A stretch of 64,000 nucleotides of DNA from Chiridota heheva (GCA_020152595.1 JAIGNY010001494.1:275001-339000); one strand, 5' to 3'. Shown: positions 27,301 through 42,300, counted from the stretch's first letter. Notes: generated from the sequence alone by a model not told the origin. Numbers and translations: made by a program.

Positions 27301-30300
27301 GGTGGAAATCTTATGACTATAGGGCTTCTGATCAAATCAGAGTGGTGGAAATCTCATGACTATAGGAATTCTGATCAAATCAGAGTGGTGGAAATCTCAT
27401 GACTCTAAGGGTTCTAATCAAATCAGAGTGGTGGAATCTCATAACTATAGGATTTCTGATCAAATGCTAAACACATTAGGAGTAAGAAAATTGATCTACT
27501 ATGTTTGTATCAGAAGAAAAGAAGAATGTAACGATGTGTAAAGTGGGAGTGAAAGTAATCTATAAGAAATAGAGCAAAGATCTCTACACAGACACAAATT
27601 GAACAAAGGTCTCTTACTGTTACTACAGCCTGTACCACAAATGCTTTTATCTTATGGGGTTCAGTAGCATCCTGAATTAATTTTCTTTTGCAATAAAATC
27701 TTTATGAAACCAAGAAACTTGCACAAATATTGACTAGAACTGTGGGAAGGACAGTATGTTCGACTATTCAAAGCTAGTATAGAAAATGAGCTTATAGAGG
27801 GAATTATATACAGAAATAGGGTAGCAGAGGCAAATGATTTCAAATTACTTGAGCTTTGAAAGATGCACTTACATTTTCATTTGCTATACAAGCTTTAAAA
27901 TATCTTTTGAGTTTTCCCAGATATTTAAAAACAAAAAAAGCTCAACGTTACTTCACTCAGTAACTCAGAAAACATGTAAAACCTAGCAGTCTTTATAAGT
28001 ACATCACCTCTTTTAGTTCTATCAATTGAATAACAAAGAAAGGAGAGGCCCTGACTTGTTAATGTCAATAAAATTGGCAGTCATTTTGTCTTTTTCTGCC
28101 ATTTTGAATAGTTCAAAACAATATTTTTACTGTTACCAATTGAAAACGTGTCTAGTGGACCCTAAGGCTTTAGAAAAATATTGGTTCAGAGAGTTAGGGG
28201 AAGGGGGGGGGGGGAGGGAAGGGGTGCATGTGGAGTGCATCTGGCCCATTGCTTAATGGACATACAAACTTGCTTCAGTAAAAGCTGTTAACTGTGTGCA
28301 TGACTTAGGTGTTTGTTTGATTGCAAGCTAAATATGAAAACCCATGTAATGAAAAAGATGTAGAGCAGCATTTATCAATATTAACAGAATAAGGCCTATA
28401 CTAACTAACGAATGAGCTAAATTCCTTGTACATGCATTGCTAACTAATGAATCAGCTGTATCCCTTGTACATGCATTAGCCCATTCCCACATTGACTATT
28501 GTAACTCCCTCTTTGCTGGTACTGTATGCCAAGTAACTTAATTCAATCCATTCAACGTATTCAAAATTTTGCTGCACGGATAGATAACAAAGGCTAAGAA
28601 ATATGATCATTTAACTCCCATTCTCTATTCCCTGCATTGACTCCCAATTACTCTAAGAATTAGATTGAAGATTTTAGTATTAGTTTTTAAATGTATTTAC
28701 TGTAAATCACGAAACTATCTTCAAGAACTCATATTTTGTAAAAGCTCCAAATATAATCTTCGTAATAGAAATGCTGTTTGGTTTTTATGTACCAATCATA
28801 AAGCACACAACACTTGGTGGGAGGGCATAGGGTGGGACCACTCTGGTGGAATAAACTACCAGTTAAAATCAGACAAACTGAAAGTCAATCCATGTTTCTA
28901 AAAGTTCTTCAAACTCATCTTTTCAAAGCTTATTTTAATAGTTAATTTAGTTATTTTTTATCAGCATTTTATGGGGTAAGGGGTAGTTTCATTTATTGTG
29001 ACTGTATACATAAAACGCTGTATTAATTAATCATTAACATTATTAACTTATGTCATAACGTAAGTACCCATTTAACATCCACCCTCCCCTCCCTTGATGC
29101 GACCCCTCCCATATCCATGCCCCTCTCATCCCTATACTCTCCCTCCCCCATTCACTGTTCCTCCCCATTTTTCTCCAGCCCCTCCCTGTTCCTGAAGGAA
29201 GGAGACTATTTTATCTGGAGGATTTTTTTGGAAGAACTCAGCAATTGAGTTGTGGGGAGCGAGAGAAGCATAATAGAAAAAAAAAATCAAAATAGCTTAT
29301 GTTTTGTTTTTCAACAGATAATCTTTTAAAGCTATTTCAAAAGAATTTGGACTATGCAGGGACTAAAGCTTTCATCCAGTTTATTCCCAAACCTTAGACC
29401 ATTTACTCTGATATTATTTGATATACTGATGACTGAATTTATGTTTTAATGTAATTTTCCTCTTTTTATGTATTGTACATATGGATGTCATTTATCACAA
29501 CACAAATTAGAGGATATCAAAAGGACACAAATGAATAAACCTTGCAAGAGTGTGGTCTCAGTGGGTCTATCAGCATTGACTGGATCTGGGTACAGCAAAG
29601 GTAACAGCTTGGATCGATAGTGCCATGATGAATAATTTGAAAAATTTGTGTTGATTTTATTGGTCGTAAATTGAAGCTCCTCCTCAGGTGAGATCTGGGC
29701 TTTGGTCACGACAAATCTGCGATAATCCCAGCAGTGAACTGCAAAAGAGTAAAATTTGTTTGAATTGAGCTACTGTATAAATATGATCAAAATGACACAA
29801 TGGTATAAACTTATTGCTATGCTGTGGAAATACCTAAAGTGATATGCATGAAAGGGGGTGGGGAGAGGGGGAGGAGTAAGGGGTGGGAAATTGCCCAACA
29901 ACAAATGTTGCTGTTCTTGTGGAAAACAAGTAACAGCTTTATGACATTGGTAGTTACATAAATCAAAGCTATAGATAACAGTGCATGGATGAACTACATC
30001 CTCACTGCAATAAATTGATGAAGAATTGAGAAAGAATACTTAAAACTTAGTCAATTTGAAAATGTATTTCCTCAATTTCATGGCTTTTACACTTTCAATG
30101 TTTAAGTTGGCCATAAACAACAATATGCACAAAGAAAAGATAACAAAATGCACAGCCTGAAAGGGGTATAGAAGACTTTCTTTAGGATTCTTTCAAGATA
30201 AATATTGAACAGATGGCAGGTAGTTTGTCGCTTTCATGATATGAATGAATAACACAAAAGCCAATTCTTAGGTTTTGAGAAAAAGCAAAACAGTCATTCA

Positions 30301-33300
30301 GTAAATTTGATTTTTGATATCTGTAGTTCTTTCCAATTTTAGATTCAAAGCTGTGGTCATTTTTGTTATCCGGATGCTCTGATAATCTGACGATAGGTTG
30401 ACTAACTGGTTAACTCTATGGAAGAGCGATCACCTCCCAGATTAAATCCTGGGTTGGGTCATATCAAAGACTTTAAAAACTTGGAAACAAGTTGGTTTGT
30501 CTACCGGCTCCATCTACCCTTGGTGCATGCCATTCTTCTTTATATTAGTTAGACTTATACCTAAGATTCTTGTTACTTCTGATGACATGGTGCTTGCACA
30601 GATTACATTTAGACAATCTAAATCAACAAACATTACACAAGATGAGATTGTGTCCTCACATACTTACTTCCTTTCATCATACTCCAGGGCACACACCACA
30701 CAAGATGAGATTGTGTCCTCACATAGTTACAGTTCTTTTCATCATACTCCAGGCCACACACCACACAAGATGAGATTGTGTCCTCACATACTTAGTTCCT
30801 TTCACCATACTCCAGGGCATACACCACACAAGATGAGATTGTGTCCTCACATACTTAGTTCCTTTCATCATACTCCAGGGCATACACCACACAAGATGAG
30901 ATTGTGTCCTCACATACTTACAGTTCCTTTCATCATACATCAGGGCACACACCACACAAGATGAGATTGTGTCCTCACATACTTAGTTCCTTTCATCATA
31001 CTCCAGGCCACACACCACACAAGATGAGATTGTGTCCTCACATACCTACAGTTCTTTTCATCATACATCCAGGACACACGCCACACAAGATGAGATTGTG
31101 TCCTCACACACTTAGTTCCTTTCATCATACTCCAGGCCACACACCACACAAGATGAGATTGTGTCCTCACATACTTAGTTCCTTTCATCATACTCCAGGG
31201 CACACGCCACACAAGATGAGATTGTGTCCTCACATACCTACAGTTCTTTTCATCATACATCAGGACACACACCACACAAGGTGAGATTGTGTCCTCACAT
31301 AGTTACAGTTCTTTTCATCATACTCCAGGTCACACACCACAAGATGAGATTGTGTCCTCACATACAGTTCCTTTCATCATACTCCAGGGCACACGCAACA
31401 CAAGATGAGATTGTGTCCTCACATACCTAGCTCCTTTCATCATACTCCAGGGCATACGCGACACAAGATGAGATTGTGTCCTCACATACCTAGTTCCTTT
31501 CATCAAACTCCAGGGCATACGCGATACAAGATGAGATTGTGTCCTCACATACTTACAGTTCCTTTCATACTCAAGATGAGACTCCATACTGACAGTTCCT
31601 TTCATCAAACTCCAGGGCATACGCGATACAAGATGAGATTGTGTCCTCACATACTAAGTTTCTTTCATCATACTCCAGGGCACACTCGACACAAGATGAG
31701 ATTGTGTCCTCACATACTGACAGTTCCTTTCATCATACTCCAGGGCACACGTGACACAAGATGAGATTGTGTCCTCACATACTTACAGTTCCTTTCATCA
31801 TACTCCAAGAATAAACTGCAGAGTTGCACCTCTTTCTTCCAGTCTGGCTCGGGCATGTGGGACATGACCCATGACCTGTGGTGCCACACTCCATATGACT
31901 TGGGATTTACTTGAAGACATGTTTCAAGAAACTTTAGCTCTTGAGAGAAAAGATTCTGGAGCTCCTCTGTTGGACTAAGATTTAAGAAAGATCAATTTGA
32001 GAAATAGGTTTCACAGATGAAAATATTTTGCTGGTTACATGTATCTTTAACATGAACAAATCTGTATAAAATAAATATGTACTGAAGATACAGAATGTAC
32101 TGTTTAACACCTATTTCACAATCTTAATTAGACTTGTACTACAGCCACCATTTCATGACCAATCTCAATTAATTTGGCAGCTACAATGAAGGCTAAAGAC
32201 TATATTTTTGCACAATGAGTGTACCACTGGATTCTGGAAACAAGTAGGCACAGCAGGTAGACAAGCTAATTATAAGATATAATGGATGCTATAAAGCCAT
32301 GATGTGAAGGGCATTGTAATGGTTTCTTACAAACCACATATTTAATCTATTGTACTCCTTATGACAGAAGTGATAGACTATCTGTCAAGAAGCTACACAT
32401 ACAGTAACACCAATTTTTGTCCTGCAGAAAATTGCTTTGTAAAAACCAATTAAGTCTCCTGCTTCAGGTCTTGACAACATACTGTATGTATACAAATGAT
32501 AAAACAGAGTGTTCGTGTAAGTTTGGAGAGCACGACAGAATATGCCATTTATATTCAAGATCCATAAAATTAACGTCAAATTTTATAGAGGCCATTTCTC
32601 AAAAATGGAAATAGTATTTGTATGCTCACCACTGTACCTGACAGTCGATCATTACATATAGTTTTCTTTTTGGCCCAATACTATAATAAGAAGCCTATGC
32701 TACACTCCACATACAGTATCTATCATTAACTAATTTCAGTCTTACACCATACACCATAATGAATGACTAAATCCATAGAATAACAAATCTTACTATGTGG
32801 TCTTTAGATGGAGGAAAACTTCACGTCTGAAATTCCATAAAGTGTAAAAGTCTGGGTTAGCTCCAAGGATTTCACCTGTTACTTTGAGGCATTCTTCATC
32901 AAATTCCCCTTTTGCTTTCTGAAAAGATATATGAATGTATAAAGATGTATAAATGTATAAAGATGTATAAAGATGTATAAATGTATATATGTATAAAGAT
33001 GTATAAATGTATAAAGATATATAAATGTATCAAGATATATAAATGTATCAAGATATATAAATGTATAAAGAGATATAAATGTATAAAGATATATAAATGT
33101 ATAAAGATATATAAATGTATAAAGATATATAATTGTATAAAGATATATAAATGTATAAAGATATATAAAAGTATCAAGATATATAAATGTATAAAGATAT
33201 ATAAATGTATAAATATATATAAATGTATAAAGATATATAAATGTATAAAGATATATACATGTATAAAGATATATAAATGTATAAATATCTATAAATGTAT

Positions 33301-36300
33301 CAAGATATATAAATGTATAAAGATATATAAAGATAAATGTATAAAATATATAAATGTATAAAGATATATAAATGTATAAAGATATATAAATGTATAAATG
33401 ATATATAAATGTATAAAGATATATAAATGTATAAAGATATATAAATGTATAAAGATATATAAATGTATAAAGATATATAAATGTATAAAGATATATAAAA
33501 TGTATAAAGATATATAAATGTATAAAGATATATAAATGATAAAGATATAAATGTATAAAGATAATTAAATGATTAAAGATGTAAATGCATTTTAATCATC
33601 TAGTAAAAAATATCAAATCACTTTAAGTGGATTAAAAGTTTAAATTAATTTAAAGTGTTCTATACATCACTAATTAAATGATTAACTTTTACTTAAATAC
33701 AGAGAGTCTATATTGAACAATATTTGATGGGAATTTTTGTTTGCTTTTTAATATTCACAATACCTAGTTACATAATGTTTTATGTCCAATGTCCGTAAAG
33801 CAGTTGACCTTCCCTAAACATACATGTATCCACCTTGTCTACAATGTGGACATTTTATAGTGTGTATGCCTAATGCACCCAAAATTTCTAATCCAAAAAC
33901 AATTGAACAACAAACTACTATTTTGATTAACAAGCTGCTATTCTAAACTAGTTAAATTTATCTCTGGTATACACAAGCTTCATTTCCAAACATGGAGAGG
34001 AAAAGAGGAACCCTAGACTTCTTTCTATTGGCTGGTTTATTTTAATCTACCGCTAGATCATCACTTGATCTTAACCCTTAAATGCTAGAGCCTCCCAACC
34101 ATCACTCCATCTTAACCCTTAAATGCTTGAGCCTCCCAATCATCACTCCATCTTAACCCTTGAGCCTCCCAATCATCACTCCATCTTGACCCTTAAATGC
34201 TAGAGCCTCCCAACCATTACTCCATCTTAATCCTTAAGCCTCCCAACCATCACTCCATCTTAACCCTTAAATGCTTGAGCCTCCCAATCATCACTCCATC
34301 TTAACCCTTAAATGCTTGAGCCTCCCAACCATCACTCCATCTTCACCCTTAAATGCTTGAGCCTCCCAATCATCACTCCATCTTAACCCTTGAGCCTCCC
34401 AATCATCACTCCATCTTGACTCTTAAATGCTAGAGCCTCCCAACCATCAATCCATCTTAATCCTTAAATGCTTGAGCCTCCCAACCATCACTCCATCTTG
34501 ACCCTCAAATGCTTGAGCCTCCCAATCATCACTCCATCTTGACCCTTAAATGCTTGAGCCTCTTAATCATCACTCCATCTTAACCCTTAAATGCTTGAGC
34601 CTCCCAATTATCACTCCATCTTAACCCTTAAATGCTTGAGCCTCCTAATCATCACTCCATCTTGACCCTTAAATGCTTGAGTCTCCCAATCATCACTCCA
34701 TCTTGACCCTTAAATGCTTGAGTCTCCCAATCATCACTCCATCTTAACCCTTAAATGCTTGAGCCTCCTAATCATCACTCCATCTTAACCCTTAAATGCT
34801 TGAGCCTCCCAATCATCACTCCATTTTGACCCTTAAATGCTTGAGCCTCCCAATCATCACTCCATTTTGACCCTTAAATGCTTGAGCCTCCTAATCATCA
34901 CTCCATCTTGACCCTTAAATGCTTGAGCCTCCCAATCATCACTCCATCTTGACCTCTAAATGCTTGAGCCTCCCAATCATCACTCCATCTTAACCCTTAA
35001 ATGCTTGAGCCTCCCAATCATCACTCCATCTTAACCCTTAAATGCTTGAGCCTCCCAATCATAACTCTACCTTAACTTAAATGCTTGAGCCTCCCAATAT
35101 CACTCCAATGCTTCCCAATCATCACTCCATCTTAACCCTTAAAAGCCTTGAGCCTCCTAATCATCACTCCATCTTAACCCTTAAAAGCCTCCCAATCACT
35201 CCATCTTCCCAAATCACTCCATCTTAACTCTTAAATGCTTGAGCCTCCCAATCATCACTCCATGCTTAAATTGCCTCCCAATCATAACTCTACCTTAACC
35301 TTTAAATGCTTGAGCCTCCCAATCACTCCATCTTAACCCTTAAATGCATCTAATCAACTCCATCTTAACCCTTAAATGCTTGAGCCTCCCAATCATCACT
35401 CCATCTTAACCCCTAAATGCTTAAACCTCCAAATCATCACTCCATCTTGACCCTCAAATGCTTGAGCCTCCCAATCATCAGTCCAATCAACCCTTAAATG
35501 CTTAAATCATAACTCCATGTAAATGCATAAGCCTCCCAACCATCACTCCATCTTAATCCTTAAATGCTTGAGCCCCCTTATCATCACTCCATCTTAACCC
35601 TTAAATGCTTGAGCCTCCCAATCATAACTCCATCTTGACCCTTAAATGCTTGAGCCTCCCAATCATCACTCCATCTTAACCCTTAAATGCTTGAGCCTCC
35701 CAATCATAACTCTACCTTAACCCTTAAATGCTTGAGCCTCCCAATCATCACTCCATTTTAACCCTTAAATGCTTGAGCCTCCCAATCATCACTCCATCTT
35801 AATCCTTAAATGATTGAGCCTCCTAATCATAACTCCATCTTAACCCTTAAATGCTAGAGCCTCCCAACCATCACTCCATCTTAACCCTTAAATGCTTGAG
35901 CCTCCCAATCATCACTCCATCTTGACCCTTAAATGCTTGAGCCTCCCAATCATCACTCCATCTTAACCCTTAAATGCTTGAGCCTCTTAATCATCACTCC
36001 ATCTTAACCCTTAAATGCTTGAGTGTCCTAATCATTACTCCATCTTAACCCTTAAATGCTTGAGCCTCCTAATCATCACTCCATCTTGACCCTCAAATGC
36101 TTGAGCCTCCTAATCATCAGTCAATCTTAACCCTCAAATGCTTGAGCCTCCCAATCATCACTCCATCTTGACCCTTAAATGCTTCAGTCTCCCAATCATT
36201 ACTCCATCTTAACCCTTAAATCTTGCCCCTAATCATGCTAAATGGGTCTCCCAATCATTACTCCATCTTAACCCTTAAATGCTTGAGCCTCCCAATCATC

Positions 36301-39300
36301 ACTCCATCTTGACCCTTAAATGCCTGAGCCTCATATTTAGAATCTGTCTTTTTGGGAAACTTTTTTAGAGAATGCTTTTTTCCACATTTTCCTTTCCTTT
36401 GCTATCATTACAAGTAATGTGTTAAGTGAAAGGTAATACTTTGATCTTCACAATGGCCCACATCATTTCACACTGGAGTATGCAAATATATGCAAATTAG
36501 TTAATTTAGTTCATGCCCAGTGAACAAAACTGCTTAACTTTGTGTTTATGTACTCTTGTGGTAAGCATTTGTGGCGTTTTTGATAGATTTCATAAAATGT
36601 TGATGGAAAGTTCTATTAAATGATACCACTCATGAAATTTTGGAAGTAGGAACAACTGGAATATGCAAATTAGTTTATGCCACATTTTGACCTATATCTT
36701 GACCCATTATTATCAATTTTTACAATATTGTGGGAAAGCGATAATAACCTGAAAATATGGTTTACTTGTTTGTAGGCTCTTAAAAATTAATTGTATGATA
36801 TTCATATTCATTATTATATTATTGTGTATTATATTTTGCATGCTTATTAATATGCAAATTATCTCAAAATAAGGAATGAAATAAGATATGAGAATGATTT
36901 CATGGTTGAGAAAATGCAAATACCATCCCAACTTTTCCTCATTTTCCTAAAAAGGAGTTTCATGACCCAGATAAAACTTTTCATTCTATAAAGTATATAT
37001 ATTCTCATCCAAGATGGTTAATTTATTTGTAAAATAAGTAAAATATACTCTTATTATTTACTGTAGAAAGTATGAAATGCTGTGTATGGTCATGATTTTG
37101 CACAATAGGTATGGGGGATTAGCACATACTAGTCAACAGGCCTGAAAAGAATTAAACAAAATGTACTGATTTACCTTTACTTGAGACTGCCTCCTTCAGT
37201 GTTCACCTCTTTCAAACTATTTTACCATAAATCCTACATGTTGATCTTCAATTACTTTTTCACAAGACTTTTTTAGTAAAAAAATGTGCAGGCTTTACGA
37301 TAAAGTCTTTCCATCAACCAAAATCTTTGCAAAGTTGCCAATCTTCGAACATTGCAATGGTATCTTCTTTTTGGTGAGGGGGCTATGCATCAACATAGTA
37401 GCTCATTTGAAAGCTGACTTCAGGTCTATCAGATGGCAGAAAAACATTCCGTTCTGATTTTGCATTCTAGAGCTAGATTTTTTTTTAACATGTTGCTTTA
37501 AAATGGACTGAAAATAATGGTAAGTAACAGTGTAAAATGCCCCAAAATAATGGTAAATAACAGTGTAAAATGCCCCAAAATAATGGTAAATAACAGTGTG
37601 AAATGCCCCAAAATAATGGTAAGTAACAGTGTAAAATGCCCCAAAATTTAAAATTTGAGATGGGTTTTGGCAAAATTTGATTAGAATTACAATATTTGAT
37701 ATTCATGAATGACTTTCACCCCCAAAAAAGTTGAAACTCTTTTTAGACTTTATTCTAAATATTTATCAATTTTTGGGAAATTTGGGTGAAAATATGAAAA
37801 TTACTCATGTTTGGCTCTATTCGTCTCTGAAAATCTCAATATGACCCCATCAAAAATGGTTAAAAAAAGAATCGAAGGAGTTCTTTCAAATGATATACAA
37901 TTTACCTCCGTATCTGTTTGGTATGGTCCCAAAATTATTTATTGAAATTATTGAAAATTGCACTTCCAAATCAACAAAAATCATGTCGGTCTGGCGTTTA
38001 ACCCTTACTCTACCATGCGGCGATATTATCTCCGTTTTCAAACCACCTTTTTCTAAAATAATTGGGACTTTACCAAAGTCCTATGGAGTAATCTTGGTAT
38101 CATTTTAGAGTACTCCGATATTTTTTTCAGAATGTAACTTTTTTATAGGGGTCATATTGCAGAATTTTGGGAAACATTTGCTTGAAAAGGGGGTAAAATT
38201 CAAAAATTGCTAAGAAATGAGCAACAAATGTTTTTTTCTTTTTCTTTTAAATCTTACAATAATTTCAAGATCACATTTTTGCTTCAAAATCAAACATGCA
38301 AATCCTGAGACATGTTATTATTGATTTCTGGTCTAATTTTTATAATCACTACCTGAAATATTTTGTTTTAGAGATATTTCTTTGAAATTTCATAAATTTC
38401 TGCCATTTTCGACTCGTTTTTTCCAAAGCATTGTGTAATAAAAACGTACATCGCACATGCTTCCTTAAACCGCCCCGCCATACAAAAGTGCTTGCAATTT
38501 CCTTTAATTTGATATATAATACAGGCATACCCCCCCCACATCACTTTCAATGATCTTGTGGTGTAGAGGATATGAATGCGGCTAGCATGGGAGCGCACCA
38601 GGTTCAAGTCCCACCGTGACTACGGTGTTATAATTTTACTACTGCAGTTTTCAGGGGTCATTTGACTCAAATAATTTTTGGTGTTTTTTATCTTTCCTTT
38701 CTTTCTAAAAATTCTAGATTAGCATCATTGGAAAGGAAATTTCATAAAGAATCTAAATATTTGTAACACATATCTCTGTTTTCAATACTGACAAGAAGTT
38801 ATATTTGTGCAAAGATTGGCCATTTGTTGACCAAATTTAGCCAAACATTGCTTAAATAGCATATTTTTGTCCAATATTTCCTAATTTGGCTTTCATTACT
38901 CAAAAGATAATTATCTTAGCTTCTATTCCAACCAAAATTGTAATGAAAAAAAAAAGTGAAAAGGAATGTTGTCAATAATGCATACAAAAAAAAAAAGTTA
39001 CAAAAATTGGGCTCACACTTTTCAATGCCCTGGTAGAGTAAGGGTTAAGAGTGCTTTCCTTTTTATTCACAAATCATGCCACATGAATAACAGACCTTGC
39101 CAAAGACTAACTTGGTGGACACATGAATTACAGACCTTGCCAATGACTAACTTGGTGGACACATGAATTACAGACCTTGCCAAAGACTAACTTGGTGGAC
39201 ACATGAATAACGGACCTTGCCAAAGACTAACTTGGTGGACACATGAATAACGGACATTGTCAAAGACTAACTTTGTGGACACATGAATAACAAACATTGC

Positions 39301-42300
39301 CAAAGACTAACTTGGTGGAGACATGAATAACAGACCTTGCCAAAGACTAACTTGGTGGACACATGAATAACAGACCTTGCCAAAGACTTACTTGGTGGAC
39401 ACATGAATAACAGACATTGTCAAAGACTAACTTGGTGGACACATGAATAACAGACATTGTCAAAGACTAACTTGGTGGACACATGAATAACAGACCTTGC
39501 CAAAGACTAACTTGGTGGACACATGAATAACAGACATTGTCAAAGACTAACTTGGTGGACACATGAATAACAGACCTTGCCAAAGACTAACTTGGTGGAC
39601 ACATGAATAACAGACATTGTCAAATACTAACTTGGTGGACACATGAATAACAGACATTGCCAAAGACTAACTTGGTGGACACATAAATAACAGACCTTGC
39701 CAAAGACTAACTTGGTGGACACATGAATAACAGACCTTGCCAAAGACTAACTTGGTGGACACATGAATAACAGACCTTGCCAAAGACTAACTTGGTAGAC
39801 ACATGAATAACAGACATTGTCAAAGACTAACTTGGTGGACACATGAATAACAGACCTTGCCAAAGACTAACTTGGTGGCCGCTTTGTAAAGCTGCAGTTT
39901 CTTTTCCCTCTCCTTCCGTTTGGCCTCTTGTTGCTCAGCCGTTGTTTTAACTTTGACTCTCCCATGCTGCAAAATGAGATAAAGAATATTGTCTTACTGC
40001 TTACAATCATTCTAAGTTTCTGCTGACACACTTGAGGAAAAATTGCAGAAGGTGAGCTCCATACAGAAAAATGAGTTTTTGTTAAAATATTTCTAATACT
40101 TTCTTCACAACCAAATGAATAATATAAAGCAACTGCACGTGACACATGTTTGTAACTTTAACAACAAATTGAGGAAAATTGTGACCCTTTAGGAGGGTTG
40201 AACCAACACTCCAACTTTCACCACTTTGCACTATTTGTTTAAAGTTTCTTATGAGGTTCTTTTTAAACTGACTATAATAGCAGTCATGGATTTCTTTTCA
40301 GCAAAATACTTTCTAATTAAAAAAAAATTGTCTTCAATTCCAATTGAATTCATAGGGAGATTTTATCATCCTAACAATCATGCAATACAAAGCCTATTTT
40401 GGAGCTTGCAGCTATAATCTTTATAATAAATCATTTGGTCGCATTACAAGGAATCGGACATTAACAACCACTTTGTTTCAGATCACAATTTGCAGCATCT
40501 ACCAAACAAAAAATTCACAACTTTTTACCTTAGAGCTTACAGTAAAAACAACAGAACAGAAATAACTGTTCAATTTAACTGAAAAGATAATATACAAAGA
40601 GTAATAATTATTTATCTATTTATTCATTTATTCATTCATTTATTCATTTATTTATTCATTGATTGATTTATTGATTGATTTTATAATCAGCCAATTAAAC
40701 AGTCTTTCAAAGTTAATCATTAAACATTCATCTGAGAGAAGATCTTCTAGTATGATAGAACACTTGCACATGCAAAACCCTGAAGAAAGCCTGTTAGGCA
40801 TACTGTAGGCCACACTTGAAGTGGCAACCATAAGGGTCATTAGTGTTGGGCTCTATAGGAAAAACCTCAAATTTGGTTGCTTTTTTATTCTTATTTGAAA
40901 AATCTTGCATCCCTGGTCATGAAACTGAACAATTGCAAAAAATATTCCTTAACAATGCATTCCCTGCAAAAAAATATCAAAAACACTTTTCTCATTGAGA
41001 GCAAAATCAGGGAAAATTTGAGACACTTTTTGAGGCCTTAAAAATGAAACTGCAGTTGTTTGTTATTACCAACATCAAGTTAAACTACACTATTTACATT
41101 TGATCATCAACAAATCTGAAATTTGGGGTGAAAATATCCTTTTAACAATATACTGACCATTATCTAGTCATTATTTAATATCTCAATAAATTTGACAGAA
41201 GCTACAAATAAAACAGCTGTTTATAAGTCTAACATGGGTTTTCAGAATACTGTAGCTTCAAATTTGTCCGATTTTGCACTCAAGGAGGAAAGTTTTGAAA
41301 CATTTTTTTGCAGGGAATGAATTGTTAAGGAATATATCTTGCCATTTCTAGGAGTTTCATTACCAGGGTCAAGGGATCCAAGAGTTATTAAATAAGAATA
41401 CAAATTTGAAAAAAAAGAAGAAAAGAGGTTTTCCCTATGCAGCTTAACGCTGATGACTCCTATGCTTGCCATTTCAAGTGTGGCCTATATCAGGTCACCG
41501 CACATATTAGATGCTACAGGCCCCCATTTGCAGCTTAATCCAGCCCACAAAGCTACTGTATACCCAAAAGCTTAATTCAAACATTCACAAATTCTTTCAA
41601 AGAAACAAATTGTTTGGGTACCTGATATGTTATAATCAGAAAACCAAAGGTTTTGAGGTTCCGACACACAATATGAATTTTGGGTTTGAACTATTGTATA
41701 ATGAATGTTACTGCACACTGGGCTCAAAATACCAATGACAACCAAATAACTCACAGCACTCACAAGAGTGGAATTTCACAATTTATCAAATTAAACCATT
41801 TTTATCCTATTAACATGTATACACTTGCTAATAACATAATTATTTCAAATATGAAATGAACCAGACACGCAGTTAAAATATGAGCATTTCACGATTTGAA
41901 TATATGCCTTAATTGTCTACCCATTATATGCATGACATCGCCGCTAAAACCAATAGGGCACATCTGCAGTCCATGGGCAATCTGTGTACCATGTATAACC
42001 TGAATCCCACCCACATAATGTTCTAGAAATATAAGTTTACAACAAAATGTGAAATGTGCTAAGTACAGTAGCAGTAAGGTAGGATGTAGTGATTGTGACT
42101 TCATTAGTTACCTCCGCCAACAAAGAAATGTGAATGTGAAGTAAGGTAGGATGTAGTGATTGTGACCTCTTAGTTACCTCCTCCAACAAAGAAATGTGAA
42201 ATGTGCTAAGTAGCAGTAAGGTAGGATGAAGTGATCATGACCTCATTAGTTACCACAATCAACAAATGGAGATTTAGTTTTCGTCTCTGTTAATTTGTTT

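Noticed and set aside
32981-33361. 126-codon KCIKIY frame
   Set aside because: By-product of the 18-bp AT-rich satellite upstream of exon 3.
34060-36335. CCCTTAA motifs as interstitial telomeric repeats
   Set aside because: They occur once per 41-bp unit within ttaacccttaaatg and are not in tandem.
38555-38620. Functional tRNA gene
   Set aside because: The B box is good but the acceptor and anticodon stems do not pair well, and the segment is an internal part of a repeated MITE.
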